A DNA stretch of 38,414 nt. Source: Sphingomonadaceae bacterium. GTDB lineage: Bacteria; Pseudomonadota; Alphaproteobacteria; Sphingomonadales; Sphingomonadaceae. The stretch spans positions 1-38,414 of the forward strand of contig CANGJB010000026.1 in the NCBI GenBank assembly GCA_947453945.1, in the 5' to 3' direction. Below the pieces are notes generated by a model. That model ran no database searches. It saw only the letters and a program-made list of their open reading frames with translations, and was not told the origin of the DNA. The position numbers and the translations under genes are program-made. Shown here piece by piece: positions 7,472 to 16,348 of this stretch. Position 1 is the stretch's first letter. Every line of letters begins with the position of its first letter.

Positions 7472-8101
7472 TCAGGCGATCTTCAGGCCCGCTGCGCGCA
7501 GCAGACGGCGCGTTTCGAACAGCGGCAGGCCCACGACGCCCGAATGGCTCCCCGCCAGCCATGTGCAAAAGCCCTCGGCGCTACCCTGGATGGCATAGCC
7601 GCCGGCCTTCCCGTGCCATTCGCCCCCGGCGATATAAGCCTCGATCTCGGCAGGCTCGAGCGGCTTGAAGCGCACGATCGTCTCGCTCAGCGCTTCCCGC
7701 AGCGTGCCATCGCCTGAAAGCAAGGCAATCGCCGAAAACACGCGGTGGCGGCGGCCCGAAAGCAGCGCAAGGCAAGCCCTTGCAGTGGCCTCATCCTCAG
7801 CCTTGGGCAGGATGCGCCGCCCCACGCCGACCACAGTGTCCCCCGCCAGAATCAGTGCGCCCGGCGCGAGCGCCGCAGCGGCACGCGCCTTGGCCGCCGC
7901 AAGCCGCACGGCATGCGCGCGCGGCAGTTCGCGCGGCAGCGGGCTCTCATCGATATCTGCGGCCAGCACCTGCGGATCGGTGATCCCGAGGCGTGCCAGC
8001 AATTCGCGCCGACGCGGGCTGGCCGATGCCAGCACCAGCTTCGGTCCATGCGTGTCTGACGTAGTACTCGAGGGGATGGCGGCCTGCCCGGCAGCGCTCA
8101 A
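7472..8101 (-). CDS. maf: Maf-family nucleoside triphosphate pyrophosphatase
   Basis: House-cleaning nucleotide pyrophosphatase (about 209 aa), which hydrolyses non-canonical or modified NTPs to monophosphates. It carries the family signatures [12 protein letters not shown] (residues about 23-34) and AGDTVV (about 84-89), a [20 protein letters not shown] segment and the C-terminal [11 protein letters not shown] motif. No ATG is available before the first motif; the TTG at 8101 overlaps the infA stop codon (TTGA) and is the best start, giving a short N-terminal extension. It is the second gene of the infA-maf-RNase E/G-yacG-tRNA-Phe block. Confidence 0.93.
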   Translation of the reverse strand: MSAAGQAAIPSSTTSDTHGPKLVLASASPRRRELLARLGITDPQVLAADIDESPLPRELPRAHAVRLAAAKARAAAALAPGALILAGDTVVGVGRRILPKAEDEATARACLALLSGRRHRVFSAIALLSGDGTLREALSETIVRFKPLEPAEIEAYIAGGEWHGKAGGYAIQGSAEGFCTWLAGSHSGVVGLPLFETRRLLRAAGLKIA

Positions 8102-8343
8102 GACCCGCCGGGGCCCGTGCGACCGGGCATAAAGCGGTAGGTGATGCGGCCCTTGGTCAGGTCATAGGGCGTCAGTTCGACCAGAACCTCGTCGCCCACC
8201 AGGACCCTGATGCGGTTCTTGCGCATCTTGCCGGCGGTGTGGCCCAGAATCTCGTGCTCGTTCTCCAGCTTCACGCGAAACATCGCGTTGGGCAGCAGTT
8301 CGACCACTTGGCCGCGCATCTCGAGGAGTTCTTCTTTCGCCAT
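8098..8343 (-). CDS. infA: Translation initiation factor IF-1
   Basis: S1/OB-fold factor that binds the ribosomal A site during initiation. The protein begins [19 protein letters not shown] and includes the strongly conserved stretch [20 protein letters not shown] and the DLTKGRI segment. It has 81 aa, nine more than the classical 72, because of a Gly/Pro/Arg tail ([10 protein letters not shown]). The ATG at 8343 matches the family start exactly; earlier in-frame codons give unrelated sequence. It heads the minus-strand core block. Confidence 0.97.
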   Translation of the reverse strand: MAKEELLEMRGQVVELLPNAMFRVKLENEHEILGHTAGKMRKNRIRVLVGDEVLVELTPYDLTKGRITYRFMPGRTGPGGS

Positions 8344-8572
8344 AGGCGGGGCCGTCTGCCTTTTCGCTGTTTCCAATTTCACGCATTGCGGACGCCAAAT
8401 CGCGCCTACGGAGCGCGCGCATAGCGACTTGTCTCGCAAAAGGAAAGCGAGAAGCCAATTGCTGCGCTGCGACAAAATGATACGAAAGGGGGATTGTCGG
8501 GCGACGATGCCTCGACCTAGGAGCGTGGCGGGGGCAGCAACCTTGCGCCGGATGCGATACGCCGGCCCGCCG

Positions 8573-11149
8573 ATGGGAAACGCAATGATGGTCCTGCCAC
8601 ATCGCGCCGCTGCTGCGGCGCTGGCCATGCTCCCGCTGCCCGCCATGGCAGCCAGCGAACCGCAGCAGGACGCGGCCCCGGTTCCCGCCCAAAATCCGGA
8701 CCAGACCCCGGCCGCGCCTGTAGCCGATACGTCCGGTCCCGATCCCGATGGCGATATAGTCGTTGTCGCCACCCGCATCCGGGGTGAGGTGGAAACGGCT
8801 GTCCCGCCCATCATCACTTTAGGCGAGGACGATATCGCCGCCTATGGCGCCGGCTCGCTCCAGTCGCTGCTTGCCGCCCTCGCGCCGCAGACTGGCTCCG
8901 GGCGCGGGCGCGGCGATGGATCGCCCTCGGTGCTGCTCAACGGCCTGCGCATCGCCAGCTTCCGCGAGATCCGCTCGATCCCGCCCGAGGCGATCCGCCG
9001 GGTCGAAGTCCTGCCCGAAGAAGTCGCGCTCAAATACGGGTTCCGGCCCGATCAACGTGTGGTCAACTTCATCCTCAAGGACAGCTTCCGCAGCTTCGGC
9101 AGCGAGGCCGAAGCGAAGCTCCCCGGCGCGGGCGGCTTCACCGATCTCAGCGAAGAAGCCACGCTCACCCGCATCGAGAAGGGCAGCCGGCTCAACCTGA
9201 CCGGCACGCTGGAGCGCCGCTCCCCGCTGACCGAGGCCGAGCGCGGCATTGTCCAGCCTTCCGTCACTGGCGCGGCTACCGTCCCCACAGACCCCAAACA
9301 GGGCGATTTCCGCACCCTGCTGGCCGATGCCCGCAGCGCGGTGCTTAATGGTACATGGGCCAAATCGCTGGGCACGGGAGCCTCGCTCACGCTCAACGGC
9401 CTGGTTCAGCGCAATGACAACCGCAGCCTCAACGGGCTCAACACCGCGGTGCTCACCGCGCCCGATGGCAGCCTCACCCAGCGCAACACCCTGCTGCCTG
9501 CGCCGCTTGCCAGCCGCACCGTGGCCGATACGGCTTCTGCCGGGGCGACGCTCAATCTGCCGCTGGGCGCGTGGCAGCTGGCGTGGACGGCAGATGGCAC
9601 CCACGTCGCTACCACCACCACGATCGATGCGCGCGCCGATCTTTCGGGCCTGCAGACGCTGGTCGATCAGGGCGCGCTGTCCCCCACCGGCGCCTTGCCA
9701 GCGGATGCCATCCTGCCAACACCGCAGGGCATCGCCCGCAGCAAATCCGATAGCGCGACCACGCTGGCAACATTCACCGGATCGCCGCTGCGCCTGCCGG
9801 GTGGGCTCACCGCACTGACGGTCAAAGCCGGGTTCGCATGGTCCGGCCTCACCTCTGCGGATTCGCGCCAGCTCAGCGCACCGGCCGATCTTAAACGCGG
9901 CGATGCGCAGGCCGGTTTCAGCCTCGACCTGCCGATCACCAGCCGCCGCGAAGGCTTCGGCGCCGCGCTCGGCGACTTGTCGCTCAATCTCAACGCCGAA
10001 GCGCACAATGTGTCCGATTTCGGCGGGCTCACCGCGTGGGGCGGAGGGCTGACCTGGGGGCCGACATCCAAGCTGACCTTCGCCGCGAACTACATCGCCA
10101 GTGAAAAAGCCCCGGGCCTGTCCGATCTCGGCGCGCCGGTCACGGTCACCACCGGGGTCGCGCTCTATGATTTCTCGCGCGGTGAGACGGTGCTGGCCAC
10201 GGTCGTCACCGGCGGCAATCCCGCGCTGAAAAAGGAACGCCAGCGCGACATCAAGCTTTCGGCGAATTGGGACCTGCCGATCGGCAAGGAATCCGCGCTG
10301 CTGGTCGAATATTTCCGCAACCGCTCGCTGGATACCACCAACGCGTTTCCCCTGCTCACCCCCGATGTGGAAGCCGCCTTCCCCGTCCGCGTCACCCGCG
10401 ATGGCACCGGGCGCATTGTCAGCGTGGATCAGCGCTCCGTCACCTTTGCCGAGACCACCGGCTCGCGCCTGCGCGCCAGCCTCAATTTCGGCGGGCCCTT
10501 CGGCAAGCCTGATCCCAGCGCGCGGCGCAGCGCCTTTGCCGGTCTGCGCCGACCCGGCGGCAGCGGCCCTCAGGGCAGCGGCGGCCCGCGCCCCGCAGGC
10601 GGCGGCGGCACAGGCGGTAGCGGCGGCACAGGCGGCGGGGGGCGGGGCGGCTACGGCGGCGACGGACGCGGCCACTGGAACCTCAGCCTCGCCTATACCC
10701 AGGAACTCGATGAGACCGCGCGCATCGTGCCGGGCGGGCGCGTGCTCGATCTGCTGGACGGCGATGCGCTGGCCGGCGCGGGGATCGCCCGGCGTAGTGC
10801 GACGCTGGAAGGCGGGGGCTTCTACCGCGGCTTCGGCCTGCGCGTTTCAGGCACGTATGCGGCCGGAACACGGGTGGATGGAGCAGGTGTTCCTGGCGCC
10901 ACGCGCCTCGATTTCGGAGATCTCGCCACGTTCAACTTGCGCGGGTTCATCGATCTGGGCCGGATGCCGAAAATGGTCAGCCGCGTGCCCTTCTTCAAAG
11001 GCACCCGCATCGCGCTGGGCGTGAACAACCTGTTCGATGCGGTGCAGAACGTGACCGATGCGACCGGGGCCACGCCGCTGCGCTATCAGCGCGGCTACCT
11101 CAATCCCGAAGGCCGCGTGTTCAGCATCGAGCTGCGCAAGCAATTCTAA
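8573..11149 (+). CDS. TonB-dependent receptor with glycine-rich insert
   Basis: Outer-membrane receptor of about 858 aa. A signal peptide ([22 protein letters not shown]) is followed by a Pro/Ala spacer and a TonB-box-like GDIVVVATR, then a plug domain ([47 protein letters not shown]) and a barrel ending in IELRKQF. Around 10549-10674, inside the barrel, lies a low-complexity Gly-rich stretch with repeated GGSGGT-like units. The start is ambiguous between ATGs at 8552, 8573 and 8585; the last two place the signal peptide best. The gene is divergent from infA and converges on a PilZ gene. The substrate is unknown. The ORF upstream of 8552 is not part of the protein. Confidence 0.9.
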   Translation: MGNAMMVLPHRAAAAALAMLPLPAMAASEPQQDAAPVPAQNPDQTPAAPVADTSGPDPDGDIVVVATRIRGEVETAVPPIITLGEDDIAAYGAGSLQSLLAALAPQTGSGRGRGDGSPSVLLNGLRIASFREIRSIPPEAIRRVEVLPEEVALKYGFRPDQRVVNFILKDSFRSFGSEAEAKLPGAGGFTDLSEEATLTRIEKGSRLNLTGTLERRSPLTEAERGIVQPSVTGAATVPTDPKQGDFRTLLADARSAVLNGTWAKSLGTGASLTLNGLVQRNDNRSLNGLNTAVLTAPDGSLTQRNTLLPAPLASRTVADTASAGATLNLPLGAWQLAWTADGTHVATTTTIDARADLSGLQTLVDQGALSPTGALPADAILPTPQGIARSKSDSATTLATFTGSPLRLPGGLTALTVKAGFAWSGLTSADSRQLSAPADLKRGDAQAGFSLDLPITSRREGFGAALGDLSLNLNAEAHNVSDFGGLTAWGGGLTWGPTSKLTFAANYIASEKAPGLSDLGAPVTVTTGVALYDFSRGETVLATVVTGGNPALKKERQRDIKLSANWDLPIGKESALLVEYFRNRSLDTTNAFPLLTPDVEAAFPVRVTRDGTGRIVSVDQRSVTFAETTGSRLRASLNFGGPFGKPDPSARRSAFAGLRRPGGSGPQGSGGPRPAGGGGTGGSGGTGGGGRGGYGGDGRGHWNLSLAYTQELDETARIVPGGRVLDLLDGDALAGAGIARRSATLEGGGFYRGFGLRVSGTYAAGTRVDGAGVPGATRLDFGDLATFNLRGFIDLGRMPKMVSRVPFFKGTRIALGVNNLFDAVQNVTDATGATPLRYQRGYLNPEGRVFSIELRKQF
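10549..10674 (+). repeat. Gly-rich low-complexity coding segment in the receptor barrel
   Basis: The receptor frame reads a run of about 40 residues rich in Gly, with Pro, Ser, Thr and Arg, built from short GGC-rich codon repeats ([15 protein letters not shown] and similar). It begins after RSAFAGLRR and ends before the barrel strand [10 protein letters not shown], so it probably forms one flexible loop. Such tracts can vary in length between strains by slippage. Confidence 0.75.
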
Positions 11150-11152
11150 TCT

Positions 11153-11563
11153 TCAACTTTGGCGGCGCAGCCGGGGTGCCCCTTGCACGAACAGGCGTGC
11201 ATTGCGGGCATGTTGCGCAGCCTGGTATTCGGCATGGGCATCCGCGAAATGGCGCGCGTTGACCACATCGGGCAGCGGCAGCAGCTCTTCAAAGGCGAGG
11301 CCGAAGCGCGCGCCTTGCGCCCAGATCACCGTACCGAACGCATCGAGCCCCTTGGCCTTGAGCACAACGCCTGCGCCGATGCCGGGCAGCCGCGCCGCGA
11401 TCGTCACCCGCGCGCCGGCTTGTGAAAGATCGTCCAGCAGGCAGTTTTCCAGCCCCTGCAGCAGCATCACCTGCGCCGGAATACAAAGCCGCACGCGCGC
11501 GGCCGCGCGGCGTCCGATGGTCCGGGGCATGGGAATGATCGGGTGGGATAAGGGCGCGCTCAT
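11153..11563 (-). CDS. PilZ-domain protein
   Basis: 136 aa with a single PilZ domain, a cyclic-di-GMP receptor fold. The two ligand motifs are visible: RxxxR as Arg19-AAA-Arg23 and DxSxxG as Asp45-Leu-Ser47-Gln-Ala-Gly50. The start at 11563 was chosen because it leaves a short leader before RxxxR; the frame continues to 11674 without family similarity. No output domain is attached, so it would work by protein contact. It converges on the receptor gene with a 3-base gap and is divergent from uvrC. The GGDEF protein at 31473 is the only cyclic-di-GMP synthase candidate in the window and is not adjacent. Confidence 0.88.
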   Translation of the reverse strand: MSAPLSHPIIPMPRTIGRRAAARVRLCIPAQVMLLQGLENCLLDDLSQAGARVTIAARLPGIGAGVVLKAKGLDAFGTVIWAQGARFGLAFEELLPLPDVVNARHFADAHAEYQAAQHARNARLFVQGAPRLRRQS

Positions 11564-11706
11564 GATGCAAGCGTGTGCGCGCGTCCCCCTGAAGCGAGGC
11601 TCAAGCAGCCCCTCGGGGGATTCCCTTATAGGCGCGCCACCGTGCGGGGATATCTGCCCGCGCCCTCTCCCCAAGCCGCGCCCGAACGCCTATCTCCGGC
11701 CCCGCC

Positions 11707-13701
11707 ATGGCGCGCCGCGATCCTCCTTCCCCGTCCGAAGCCCATTCTGGGCCCCAAGTTCCTGCGCCCCTGCTCCCGCAGGCGTCCGGGCAATTCAACG
11801 AGGATCGCTTCAACGAGGATAAGGCCACCTACACCGTGCGCGGCTCCGAGCAGCCGGACATCGAGCGCGGGGTCGCTGCGATCCGCGAAGTTGTCGCCAC
11901 GCTGAAGCCCAAGCCCGGCGTCTACCGGATGCACGATGCGCGCGGCGATGTGCTCTATGTCGGCAAAGCGCGCGCGCTGAAGAACCGTGTGGCGAACTAC
12001 ACCCAGGTCGACCGCCTGCCCCAGCGCCTCAAACGCATGGTGAGCCAGACGCGCTCGATGACCATCGTGACGACCAATTCGGAGGCCGAGGCGCTTCTGC
12101 TCGAAGCGCAGCTGATCAAGCGCTATCGCCCGCCCTACAACGTGCTGCTGCGCGATGACAAATCGTTCCCCTTCATCCTCCTGCGCGCCGATCATGCCTT
12201 CCCGCGCATCACCAAGCACCGCGGCGCGCGCCGCGCCAAGGGCAACTACTACGGCCCCTTCGCCAGCGCCGGATCGGTCAACACCACGATCAACGCGCTG
12301 CAAAAGCTGTTCCTGCTGCGCAGCTGCAACGATGGCTATATGTCGCGCCGCGATCGGCCCTGCCTGCTCTATCAGATCAAGCGCTGCTCGGCCCCCTGCG
12401 TCGACCGGATCAGCGAGGGCGATTATGCCGAACTCGTCCGGCAGGCGAAGGACTTCCTCGGCGGCAAATCGGGCGCGGTGCAAAAGGAAATCGAAACGCA
12501 GATGAGCGCGGCCGCCGAAGCGCTCGATTACGAGCGCGCGGCCATGCTGCGTGATCGGCTGCGCGCCGCCACCTTCATTCAGGGCAGCCAGGCGGTGAAC
12601 GCCGAAGGCGTCGGCAATGCAGATGTGTTCGCCATGGCCAACAAGGGCGGCCAGATCGGCATCCAGGCCTTTTTCATTCGCGGCGGGCAGAACTGGGGCC
12701 ACCGCGCCTTCTTCCCCGGCCATACCGAGGGGCTGGAGGATGCCGAAGTCATGACCAGCTTCCTCGCCCAGTTCTACGAGGAAGTGCCCCCACCCCGCCT
12801 CATCCTGCTCGATCGCGATCTGCCCGAGGCAGACCTGCTGGCCGAAGCCTTGCACGGCGCGGCGGGCGGCAAGGTGGAGATTTCAGTCCCCCAGCGCGGA
12901 GACCGCCGGCGCCTGATGGAGCAGGCGCAGCGCAACGCCGTCGAAGCGCTCGAACGCCGCCTCGCGGAAAGCGGAACCAAGGCGCGCACTTGGCGCGAAA
13001 TGGCCGAATTCCTCGAACTCGGCGAAGCGCCGCAACGCGTCGAGGTCTACGACAACTCACACGTGCAGGGCGCCCACGCGGTCGGCGCGATGATCGTCGC
13101 GGGGCCCGAAGGCTTCCTCACTGGCCAGTACCGCAAGTGGAACATCAAGACCGCGCAGACCAACGACGATTTCGCCATGATGCGCGAAGTGTTTCAGCGC
13201 CGTTTCAGCCGCGCACAGGATGACGACCCTGATCGCGAAGCCGGCACTTGGCCTGATCTCGTGCTGCTCGATGGCGGCAAGGGCCAGATGTCCGCTGCGC
13301 GTGAGACGCTGGAAGCCATGGGCATCGAGGATGTCGCCCTCATCGGCATCGCCAAGGGCCCGCACCATGGGCGCGAGGGGCGCGAGGTGTTCCACTTCCC
13401 CGATGGGCGCGAGAAAATGCTCCCGGTGAACTCGCCCGTGCTGTTCCACCTCCAGCGCCTGCGCGATGAAGTCCACCGCTTCGCCATCGGCGCGCACCGC
13501 GCCAAGCGCAGCCGTGCAATCACCGCAAGCCCGCTGGATGAAGTTCCTGGCATCGGCCCTGCACGCAAGCGGGCACTGCTCCTTCACTTCGGCACCGCCG
13601 GCAAAGTCCGCGCCGCCAGCCTGGAAGATCTGCAGCGCGCCCCCGGCGTTAGCGCCACCGTGGCGCAGGCTGTCTTCGATTTCTACCATCCGGGCGCCTG
13701 A
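11707..13701 (+). CDS. uvrC: Excinuclease ABC subunit C
   Basis: Nucleotide excision repair endonuclease (664 aa) that makes both incisions at UvrB-bound lesions. In order: an N-terminal extension of about 65 aa with a small FNEDRFNEDK duplication; the GIY-YIG nuclease (PGVYRMHDARGDVLYVGKAR, about 74-95); the cysteine cluster segment (CLLYQIKRCSAPC); a UVR/coiled-coil segment (EALDYERAAMLRDRL); the RNase-H-like second nuclease (VYDNSHVQGAH, LLDGGKGQ); and C-terminal helix-hairpin-helix repeats (EVPGIGPARKRALL). It appears complete. The start at 11707 is the longest plausible; a later start is possible since the first 30 residues are low complexity. Confidence 0.97.
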   Translation: MARRDPPSPSEAHSGPQVPAPLLPQASGQFNEDRFNEDKATYTVRGSEQPDIERGVAAIREVVATLKPKPGVYRMHDARGDVLYVGKARALKNRVANYTQVDRLPQRLKRMVSQTRSMTIVTTNSEAEALLLEAQLIKRYRPPYNVLLRDDKSFPFILLRADHAFPRITKHRGARRAKGNYYGPFASAGSVNTTINALQKLFLLRSCNDGYMSRRDRPCLLYQIKRCSAPCVDRISEGDYAELVRQAKDFLGGKSGAVQKEIETQMSAAAEALDYERAAMLRDRLRAATFIQGSQAVNAEGVGNADVFAMANKGGQIGIQAFFIRGGQNWGHRAFFPGHTEGLEDAEVMTSFLAQFYEEVPPPRLILLDRDLPEADLLAEALHGAAGGKVEISVPQRGDRRRLMEQAQRNAVEALERRLAESGTKARTWREMAEFLELGEAPQRVEVYDNSHVQGAHAVGAMIVAGPEGFLTGQYRKWNIKTAQTNDDFAMMREVFQRRFSRAQDDDPDREAGTWPDLVLLDGGKGQMSAARETLEAMGIEDVALIGIAKGPHHGREGREVFHFPDGREKMLPVNSPVLFHLQRLRDEVHRFAIGAHRAKRSRAITASPLDEVPGIGPARKRALLLHFGTAGKVRAASLEDLQRAPGVSATVAQAVFDFYHPGA

Positions 13702-13895
13702 GGCAGGCATTTCCCGGCCGCAAGGCGTAAGCCAATCTCCAGGACACGGTGAGCTGCGGATTAACCGCAAGCCATAGGTGCTTATCCACTATTGGCCGTC
13801 AGTCTGCGCCTCACGGGAGAATGCCAGCCAGAACCTCAACATAGGCCACGAGCCGCGCACAATCCGGTCGCTGGCCGCCATCCGGGGAGCAAAAG

Positions 13896-14864
13896 ATGGG
13901 TACGTTTCGCCTTCGCGTTGCAGCCGGGCCAGTTGCCGCCGCAGCGCTGATCGCCCTCGCCGCTACGAACGCTGCCACGCCCGCCGCCGCGCAGACCGCA
14001 TCAGCGCCGCCGGTCGCCACCGCCCCCAACGGCGTCGGTTCAGCTTTCGAACTCACCTTCTGGCAATCGGTCACCGGCAGCCAGGATGCCGCAAGCTACG
14101 AGGCATATCTCGCCCGCTATCCCGAAGGCACGTTCAGCGGCCTCGCCCGCGCGCGCATTGCCGCAATCCAACGCGCGATGGCCGTGCAGCCCGCCGTTGC
14201 CGCGCCCACCCCGGCTCCGAATCCGGCCCCAGCACAGCCTCAGGCCCCCACCCCTGCAGTGCTGACCATGCCGCAAGCCGCCGCGCCGCTCGCGCCCACC
14301 CCGGTCGTCACGGCCGAGGCGGCGCCCTCGCCGCTAGCGCGCCTGCTCGCGCAACTGCGCGGTTCGGGAGACACCGCTACTCAGCCCTCGCCCGCGAGCG
14401 CGCCACTGGTCACTGCCGCTCCGCCGGTGCAGGCGCTTCCCGCACCCGCGCCGCAGGCCGCCTCTCCAACTGCCGCCCCTGCCGCCCTCACCCCCGCCGC
14501 CACGCCGGTGGCAAACTATGCCTCGGCCCGGCCCTTGTTGCTGCCGGTGCCCGATGTTCCCCTGCCCGCCTATTTCTGCAGCACCGATGCGCGCAACCTG
14601 TTCCACAACAATGCTTATCGCCCGGCAGTAGAAGTGGCGACGCGCAACAATGCAGCCGCTGTCGCATACTTGCGCCAATTGCAGCAGACCTATGATCGGG
14701 GCCAGCTTGGGCGCGATACCGCCGTGCTCAACGCCATCGCGGCAGAAGCCCGCGCCTACCAGCCAGAAGCCGCGCAGGCCTATTCGGTACAAGCTTCGCT
14801 GGTGCGGCAATTCGATGCGCTGATGGCCGTGCCGCTCCGCACTTGCACCATGCCAGCGCAGTAA
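13896..14864 (+). CDS. Exported Ala/Pro-linker protein, paralogue 1
   Basis: 322 aa, function not recognised. A signal peptide (about residues 1-33, ending AAAQ) is followed by a helical segment FELTFWQSV...YEAYLARYPEGTFSGLAR (about 51-88). Similar FW/YL/YP.G.F motifs occur in alphaproteobacterial exported or caspase-linked proteins. A long Ala/Pro linker of about 120 residues comes next, then a C-terminal helical domain (FCSTDARNLFHNNAY to RTCTMP) with two cysteines that may form a disulfide. The next gene has the same two domains in the same order. It probably works in the periplasm or cell envelope. The ATG at 13896 is preceded by GGGGAG, a good ribosome site. Confidence 0.8.
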   Translation: MGTFRLRVAAGPVAAAALIALAATNAATPAAAQTASAPPVATAPNGVGSAFELTFWQSVTGSQDAASYEAYLARYPEGTFSGLARARIAAIQRAMAVQPAVAAPTPAPNPAPAQPQAPTPAVLTMPQAAAPLAPTPVVTAEAAPSPLARLLAQLRGSGDTATQPSPASAPLVTAAPPVQALPAPAPQAASPTAAPAALTPAATPVANYASARPLLLPVPDVPLPAYFCSTDARNLFHNNAYRPAVEVATRNNAAAVAYLRQLQQTYDRGQLGRDTAVLNAIAAEARAYQPEAAQAYSVQASLVRQFDALMAVPLRTCTMPAQ

Positions 14865-14947
14865 GAGAAACCCCGAATACCGTATTTTTCGCGGATTGCC
14901 TATAACGGCTTAGTATCTTTACTATCGTGTGATAGGGCCTTTTACTT

Positions 14948-14963
14948 ATTACCGCAGGGTAAT
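14948..14963 (+). promoter_or_regulatory. Hairpin in the leader of paralogue 2
   Basis: ATTACC-GCAG-GGTAAT forms a perfect 6-bp stem with a 4-base loop, 20 bases before the GTG start at 14984. Just upstream, CTATC-GTGT-GATAG (about 14925-14938) forms a second small hairpin. The 119-bp gap is clearly more AT-rich than the flanking genes and also contains TTGCCT and TACTAT about 18 bases apart, a weak promoter candidate. Confidence 0.3.
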
Positions 14964-14983
14964 CAGAGATCCGAGGGGCACGG

Positions 14984-16348
14984 GTGGATATCAGGAATTT
15001 TGACAGCGCTGGTGCGCGCTTGCGGCACACGCCGCGCCGCCAGATGGGAAGCCTTGTGGCAGTGATGCTGTCGCTGGCCTTGCCGATGGCTGCGCATGGC
15101 CAGCAGACGACCGGCGTCGGTTCGCAGTTCGAGCTGACGTTCTGGCAATCGGTTGAAAGCGGCGACGACCCTGCGCTTTACGAGGCTTATCTGTCGCAAT
15201 ACCCATCCGGCACTTTTGCCCCGGTCGCGCGGGTCAAGCTGGCAAAGCTGCGGCGGGCGGCAGCCGCCCCGGCAGAGCCGGAAAAGGCACCACCAGTGGC
15301 CCCGGCCGCTGAGCCGTCTGCGCCGGCGAGGGCCATCCCCGCTCCGCAGCCCGCGCCTGCACTTGCGCCCGTCCCGACGATAACCTCCGCACCGGCTCCG
15401 GCACTCGCCCCGGCGCTCGCGCCCGTTCCCACCATCACCACAGCGGCCGCACCGCAACCGTCGATCACGCTGCTGCCCCCGGTCGATTCGGCCCGAACGC
15501 AATTGGCCACGGCAAATTCCCAGCCCGTTGCGACAGTACAGCCCGTTGCGACAGTACAGCCCGCTGCGACCGTCCAGCCAGTTGTTCCAGCCGCGCTACC
15601 CGTCCCGGCCGCCAGGCTGAACACATCGCCCGGCCCGCACGATGCTTCAAACCCCGGGCCCTATGTCACCGCCGCGCCGCCCACCGAACCGGCCGGCGAC
15701 AATGCGGACAGCGCTGCCCTGCGCCGCCTGCTCGGCGCACTGGGCGATAGCCAGCGCACCGGGCCAGCGCCGACCCCGATGGTCGATCCTGTCGAACCGG
15801 CGGCATCCGATGCGCCGGCCCTCGCCGGCTCATCCGGTGCAGCGCCGGCCATGCCGCCAGCAGCCGCCCCGGCACGGCTGGTCGAGGTTGCTCTCCCTGT
15901 CCAGAATTCCGCCCCGCCTGCCGCCCCGCCCGCCGCACTCTCCTCAGGCGATGGCGGCCAGCGCCCGATCGCCGTCGGCCCGCTGCCCGCCAGTTTTGCG
16001 CTCCCGGCGCGGCCTGCGCTCGTGGGCATTCCGCCGCTGGCGTTCCCGTCCAGCTTCTGCTCCGCCGATGCGCGCAACACCTTCCACGACGGGCCGTATA
16101 TCGCCGCGGTCGAAGCGGCCAAACGCAACAACGATGCGGCCATCGCCTACATGCACCAGCTGCAGGAACTCTACGATTCCAACAACCTCAGCGGCGATAT
16201 CAACCCGATGAACGCGGTCGCTTCCGAAGCGCGGGCCTATGGGCCGGTCGCTGCCGCAGCCTTTGCCTCGCAATCGACACTGGTAAGCGCCTTCAGCACG
16301 CTGATGTCCGTACCGATCATGGCCTGCGAGGCACCGAAGCAGCCGTGA
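14984..16348 (+). CDS. Exported Ala/Pro-linker protein, paralogue 2
   Basis: 454 aa, function not recognised, clearly paralogous to the preceding gene. The N-domain FELTFWQSV...YEAYLSQYPSGTFAPVAR and the C-domain FCSADARNTFHDGPY...KRNNDAAIAYMHQLQELYD align nearly residue by residue, while the Ala/Pro linker is twice as long (about 250 residues) and contains exact short repeats. Two cysteines flank the C-domain. The GTG at 14984 has GAGGGG just upstream; an internal ATG at 15044 would start the hydrophobic signal segment MGSLVAVMLSLALPMAAHG directly and is an alternative. The stop codon shares one base with the ATG of the next gene, implying one operon. Confidence 0.8.
   Translation: MDIRNFDSAGARLRHTPRRQMGSLVAVMLSLALPMAAHGQQTTGVGSQFELTFWQSVESGDDPALYEAYLSQYPSGTFAPVARVKLAKLRRAAAAPAEPEKAPPVAPAAEPSAPARAIPAPQPAPALAPVPTITSAPAPALAPALAPVPTITTAAAPQPSITLLPPVDSARTQLATANSQPVATVQPVATVQPAATVQPVVPAALPVPAARLNTSPGPHDASNPGPYVTAAPPTEPAGDNADSAALRRLLGALGDSQRTGPAPTPMVDPVEPAASDAPALAGSSGAAPAMPPAAAPARLVEVALPVQNSAPPAAPPAALSSGDGGQRPIAVGPLPASFALPARPALVGIPPLAFPSSFCSADARNTFHDGPYIAAVEAAKRNNDAAIAYMHQLQELYDSNNLSGDINPMNAVASEARAYGPVAAAAFASQSTLVSAFSTLMSVPIMACEAPKQP
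15521..15574 (+). repeat. Three tandem 18-bp coding repeats (QPVATV units)
   Basis: The 18-base unit CAGCCCGTTGCGACAGTA occurs twice exactly (15521-15538, 15539-15556) and once with three changes (15557-15574), followed by a partial fourth copy. In frame it encodes QPVATV, QPVATV, QPAATV. The first two copies are identical at every base, so the duplication is recent. An imperfect repeat of APALAPVPTIT lies just upstream around 15350-15440. Confidence 0.85.

Noticed and set aside
8819..10675. A 618-codon minus-strand frame
   Set aside because: Antisense shadow of the second TonB receptor; composition only.
11626..12855. A 409-codon minus-strand frame
   Set aside because: Antisense to uvrC with no domain signature.
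13778..14695. A 305-codon plus-strand frame rich in Arg and Pro
   Set aside because: Out-of-frame reading of the exported paralogue 1, which has a signal peptide and a paralogue.
15521..15574. Possible CRISPR-like repeats
   Set aside because: The repeats are directly adjacent without spacers and keep the reading frame of a coding linker.
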